Shown one piece after another: positions 12,617-14,473 of a stretch of 14,473 nucleotides of DNA (its first letter is position 1; every line of letters begins with the position of its first letter). The position numbers and the translations under genes were made by a program. Source of the DNA: JAWVZU01 sp033722075 (GTDB taxonomy: Bacteria; Pseudomonadota; Gammaproteobacteria; Xanthomonadales; SZUA-38); the NCBI GenBank assembly GCA_033722075.1, contig JAWVZU010000073.1, positions 1 to 14,473 of the forward strand, given 5' to 3'. The notes beneath the pieces were generated by a model. That model was not told where the DNA came from, ran no database searches, and worked only from the letters and a program-made list of their open reading frames with translations.

Positions 12617-14473
12617 ATGTGTGGAATTGCAGGATTTTTCAAGCCGAACGGGCTTGACGACCGGTCTCGCCGACGCCTTCAGTCGATGGTGGAGATACTC
12701 CGCCATCGCGGCCCGGACGGGGACAGTCACCATCTGGACAAGGAGCGCGGCGTCGCCCTCGGGCACGCTCGCCTGTCGATCATCGGCATTCATTCCGGCA
12801 CCCAGCCGATTCCGGCGCGGGACGAACGCTGCATACTCGCCTGCAACGGCGAGTTCTACGATTACAAGCGCCTGCGTTCGCGGCTGATGACCCGGGGAGA
12901 CCGGTTCTCAACGCGCTCGGACTCGGAGATTGCATTGCCGCTCTACGAGCGCCTGGGGCTGGACTTCGTCGAGCACCTGCGCGGCGAGTTTGCCTTCGCC
13001 CTCTACGACCGCAAGCTGGACCGGCTGATCCTGGTCCGTGACCGTTTCGGCATCCGTCCCCTGTTCTGGCACCAGAACGACCAGGGGCTTTACTTTGCCA
13101 GCGAGGTCAAGGGACTGCTGATCAACCCGGAGGTCCCGCGCAAGCTGGACCGTCGTGCGGCCCTCAACCAGCTGATGCACACCATGGTTCCGGGCACCAG
13201 CGCCTTCGATGGCATTCACGCGCTCGAGCCGGGCTGCATGCTGATCGCAACGCGCCGCAACGGCCGGATCGACATCAATATCCAGCGCTACTGGGACCTG
13301 GATTTTCCGGAAGCGGGCGGGCACGACGACGCGTCCGACGAAGAACAGGTCGACGCGGTGCGACGCGAGTTGGTGGACTCGGTGACCTTCCGCCTCGAGG
13401 CCGATGTCCCGGTGGGGTGTTACCTGTCCGGCGGCATCGACTCCTGCTCCATCCTGGGCATGGCGTCCGGTGCACAGCAATCGCCGGTCAAGGCCTTCAC
13501 CATCAGCTTCGACAACGAGGATTACGATGAGGCGGCCATCGCCAAGGAGATGGCGGACGAGGTCAACGCCGACCAGGATCTCATCTGTCTCGGCGCGGAT
13601 GAGCTCTATGGCGACAACTACGTTCGAACCGCCTGGCACGCGGAGCGGACCTTCTACAACACCCTGGGGGTTGCCAAGTGGTGCATGAGCCGTCACGTGC
13701 AGCGGGCCGGCTACAAGACGGTCATCACCGGCGAGGGCGCGGACGAGCTGTTCGGCGGGTATCCCGCCCTCAAGCGTGACATGTTCCTGCACGGACTCGA
13801 CGACGAGCCGCCCGAGACCCGTGCGGCCTATGAAGAAGCCCTGCACAAGTCCAACGAGGTGTTCCGCGGCGCTATCCTGGCCGAGACGGAGCGATCGCAC
13901 GATGCCTGGAACGACCTCATGGGCTTCACGCCCTCCTGGCTCCAGCCCTGGATGGGCACGCTCGAGCTCGCCCGGCCCCTGCTGTCCGACGCCACCCAGG
14001 AAGAGCTGGCCGGCTACGACCCGGTTGCGGCGATTGCCGAGAAGGTCGATCCCGACCGGCTGCGCGGGCGGCACGCCCTGGACAAGGCCCAGTACAGCTG
14101 GTCCAAGACCATGCTCGAAGGCCAGATCCTGAACTGGGGCGGCGATCGGGTGGACATGGCCAATTCCATGGAGTCCCGACCGGCGTTTCTGGACCACCAT
14201 GTGGCCGAGCTGGCAACCCGCATTCCGCCGCGGCTGCGGATCCGCGGCAACATCGAGAAATGGGTCCTGCGCGAAGCGATGCGCGGCGTCCTGCCAGAAG
14301 TGCTCTACAAGCGCGAGAAATTCGCCTTCATGGCGCCGCCGGCGCACACCGACAGCGCGAAGAAGGCGCGGGTCCAGTCGCTGCTGGACGAGTACGCCGA
14401 TCCGGCTTCCATCGCCGAGGCGGGCTTGCTCTCACCCGAGCGGACGACGCGTTTCATCGAGGAATGGCAGCAG
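12617..14473 (+). CDS. Asparagine synthetase-type glutamine amidotransferase, 3' end cut by window
   Basis: 619 codons are open to the right edge with no stop, and family members are about this long, so little is missing. The N-terminal class II glutaminase domain has nucleophile Cys2 (MCGIAGF), RHRGPDG (29-35), ARLSIIG, NGEFYDY (77-83), and Asp102 in RSDSE. The C-terminal ATP-pyrophosphatase synthetase domain has the P-loop SGGIDS (271-276) and TGEGADELFGGYP (371-383). The enzyme should use glutamine ammonia and ATP to turn a carboxylate into an amide through an acyl-AMP. Aspartate is the textbook substrate, but this fold also serves other substrates, for example in N-acetylglutaminylglutamine amide synthesis. 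It follows the carbamoyltransferase by 9 bp, with a weak AGAAGAA ribosome site. The context suggests the amidation of a carbamoylated amino acid; plain asparagine synthesis remains possible. Confidence 0.9.
   Translation, partial: MCGIAGFFKPNGLDDRSRRRLQSMVEILRHRGPDGDSHHLDKERGVALGHARLSIIGIHSGTQPIPARDERCILACNGEFYDYKRLRSRLMTRGDRFSTRSDSEIALPLYERLGLDFVEHLRGEFAFALYDRKLDRLILVRDRFGIRPLFWHQNDQGLYFASEVKGLLINPEVPRKLDRRAALNQLMHTMVPGTSAFDGIHALEPGCMLIATRRNGRIDINIQRYWDLDFPEAGGHDDASDEEQVDAVRRELVDSVTFRLEADVPVGCYLSGGIDSCSILGMASGAQQSPVKAFTISFDNEDYDEAAIAKEMADEVNADQDLICLGADELYGDNYVRTAWHAERTFYNTLGVAKWCMSRHVQRAGYKTVITGEGADELFGGYPALKRDMFLHGLDDEPPETRAAYEEALHKSNEVFRGAILAETERSHDAWNDLMGFTPSWLQPWMGTLELARPLLSDATQEELAGYDPVAAIAEKVDPDRLRGRHALDKAQYSWSKTMLEGQILNWGGDRVDMANSMESRPAFLDHHVAELATRIPPRLRIRGNIEKWVLREAMRGVLPEVLYKREKFAFMAPPAHTDSAKKARVQSLLDEYADPASIAEAGLLSPERTTRFIEEWQQ

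Noticed and set aside
12908..14347. A long open frame (about 479 codons) on the minus strand opposite the amidotransferase
   Set aside because: It is a shadow of GC-rich codon use. The plus strand encodes a complete amidotransferase with all motifs in order, and the antisense translation shows no recognisable domain.

Overview
The window is GC-rich (roughly 60-65% by eye) and gene-dense, with short intergenic gaps, Shine-Dalgarno (SD) sequences and many ATGA-type overlaps. The gene content (SfsA, Ohr, diheme cytochrome c4-like protein, GAF histidine kinase, a membrane Ser/Thr kinase carrying a proteobacterial transmembrane module) suggests a gammaproteobacterium, perhaps a halophilic or marine one. 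That placement is inference; no rRNA or phylogenetic marker is present. I see no mobile element, CRISPR array, tRNA or rRNA, and no gene-free stretch over 300 bases.

Left part (1-3347): metabolic and stress genes. The minus strand carries the first 20 codons of a flavodoxin-like protein, directly behind a Kv-beta-type aldo/keto reductase. Divergent from these is a homocysteine S-methyltransferase-family gene, which converges almost end to end with sfsA on the minus strand. Divergent from sfsA is an Ohr/OsmC peroxidase, whose 3' end overlaps the next minus-strand gene.

Middle (3334-8940): signalling and electron transfer. On the minus strand a secreted diheme cytochrome c with an extra N-terminal domain is followed by a 795-residue Ser/Thr kinase with three membrane segments and a large, probably periplasmic C-terminal region. 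Divergent from the cytochrome is a soluble histidine kinase with two GAF domains that look like an internal duplication. A CRP/FNR-type palindrome lies between the divergent genes, at a distance suited to activating the cytochrome gene.

Right part (8970-14473): the most interesting region, a tight plus-strand operon. It contains a MarR regulator, a small fibronectin-III-like membrane protein, a sodium:solute symporter, a 40-residue membrane peptide, an aspartate-carbamoyltransferase-like enzyme and an asparagine-synthetase-type amidotransferase that runs off the right edge. The MarR gene has a recognisable promoter with a perfect 12-bp palindrome in its spacer and appears to be leaderless. 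The carbamoyltransferase keeps the carbamoyl-phosphate site but has lost the aspartate side-chain-binding residues. A carbamoyltransferase plus an amidotransferase, with a Na+ symporter and a MarR regulator, is what one would expect for making a carbamoylated, amidated amino acid. My leading hypothesis is a pathway for the compatible solute N-alpha-carbamoyl-L-glutamine 1-amide, known chemically from halophilic Ectothiorhodospira. This is inference and needs testing.
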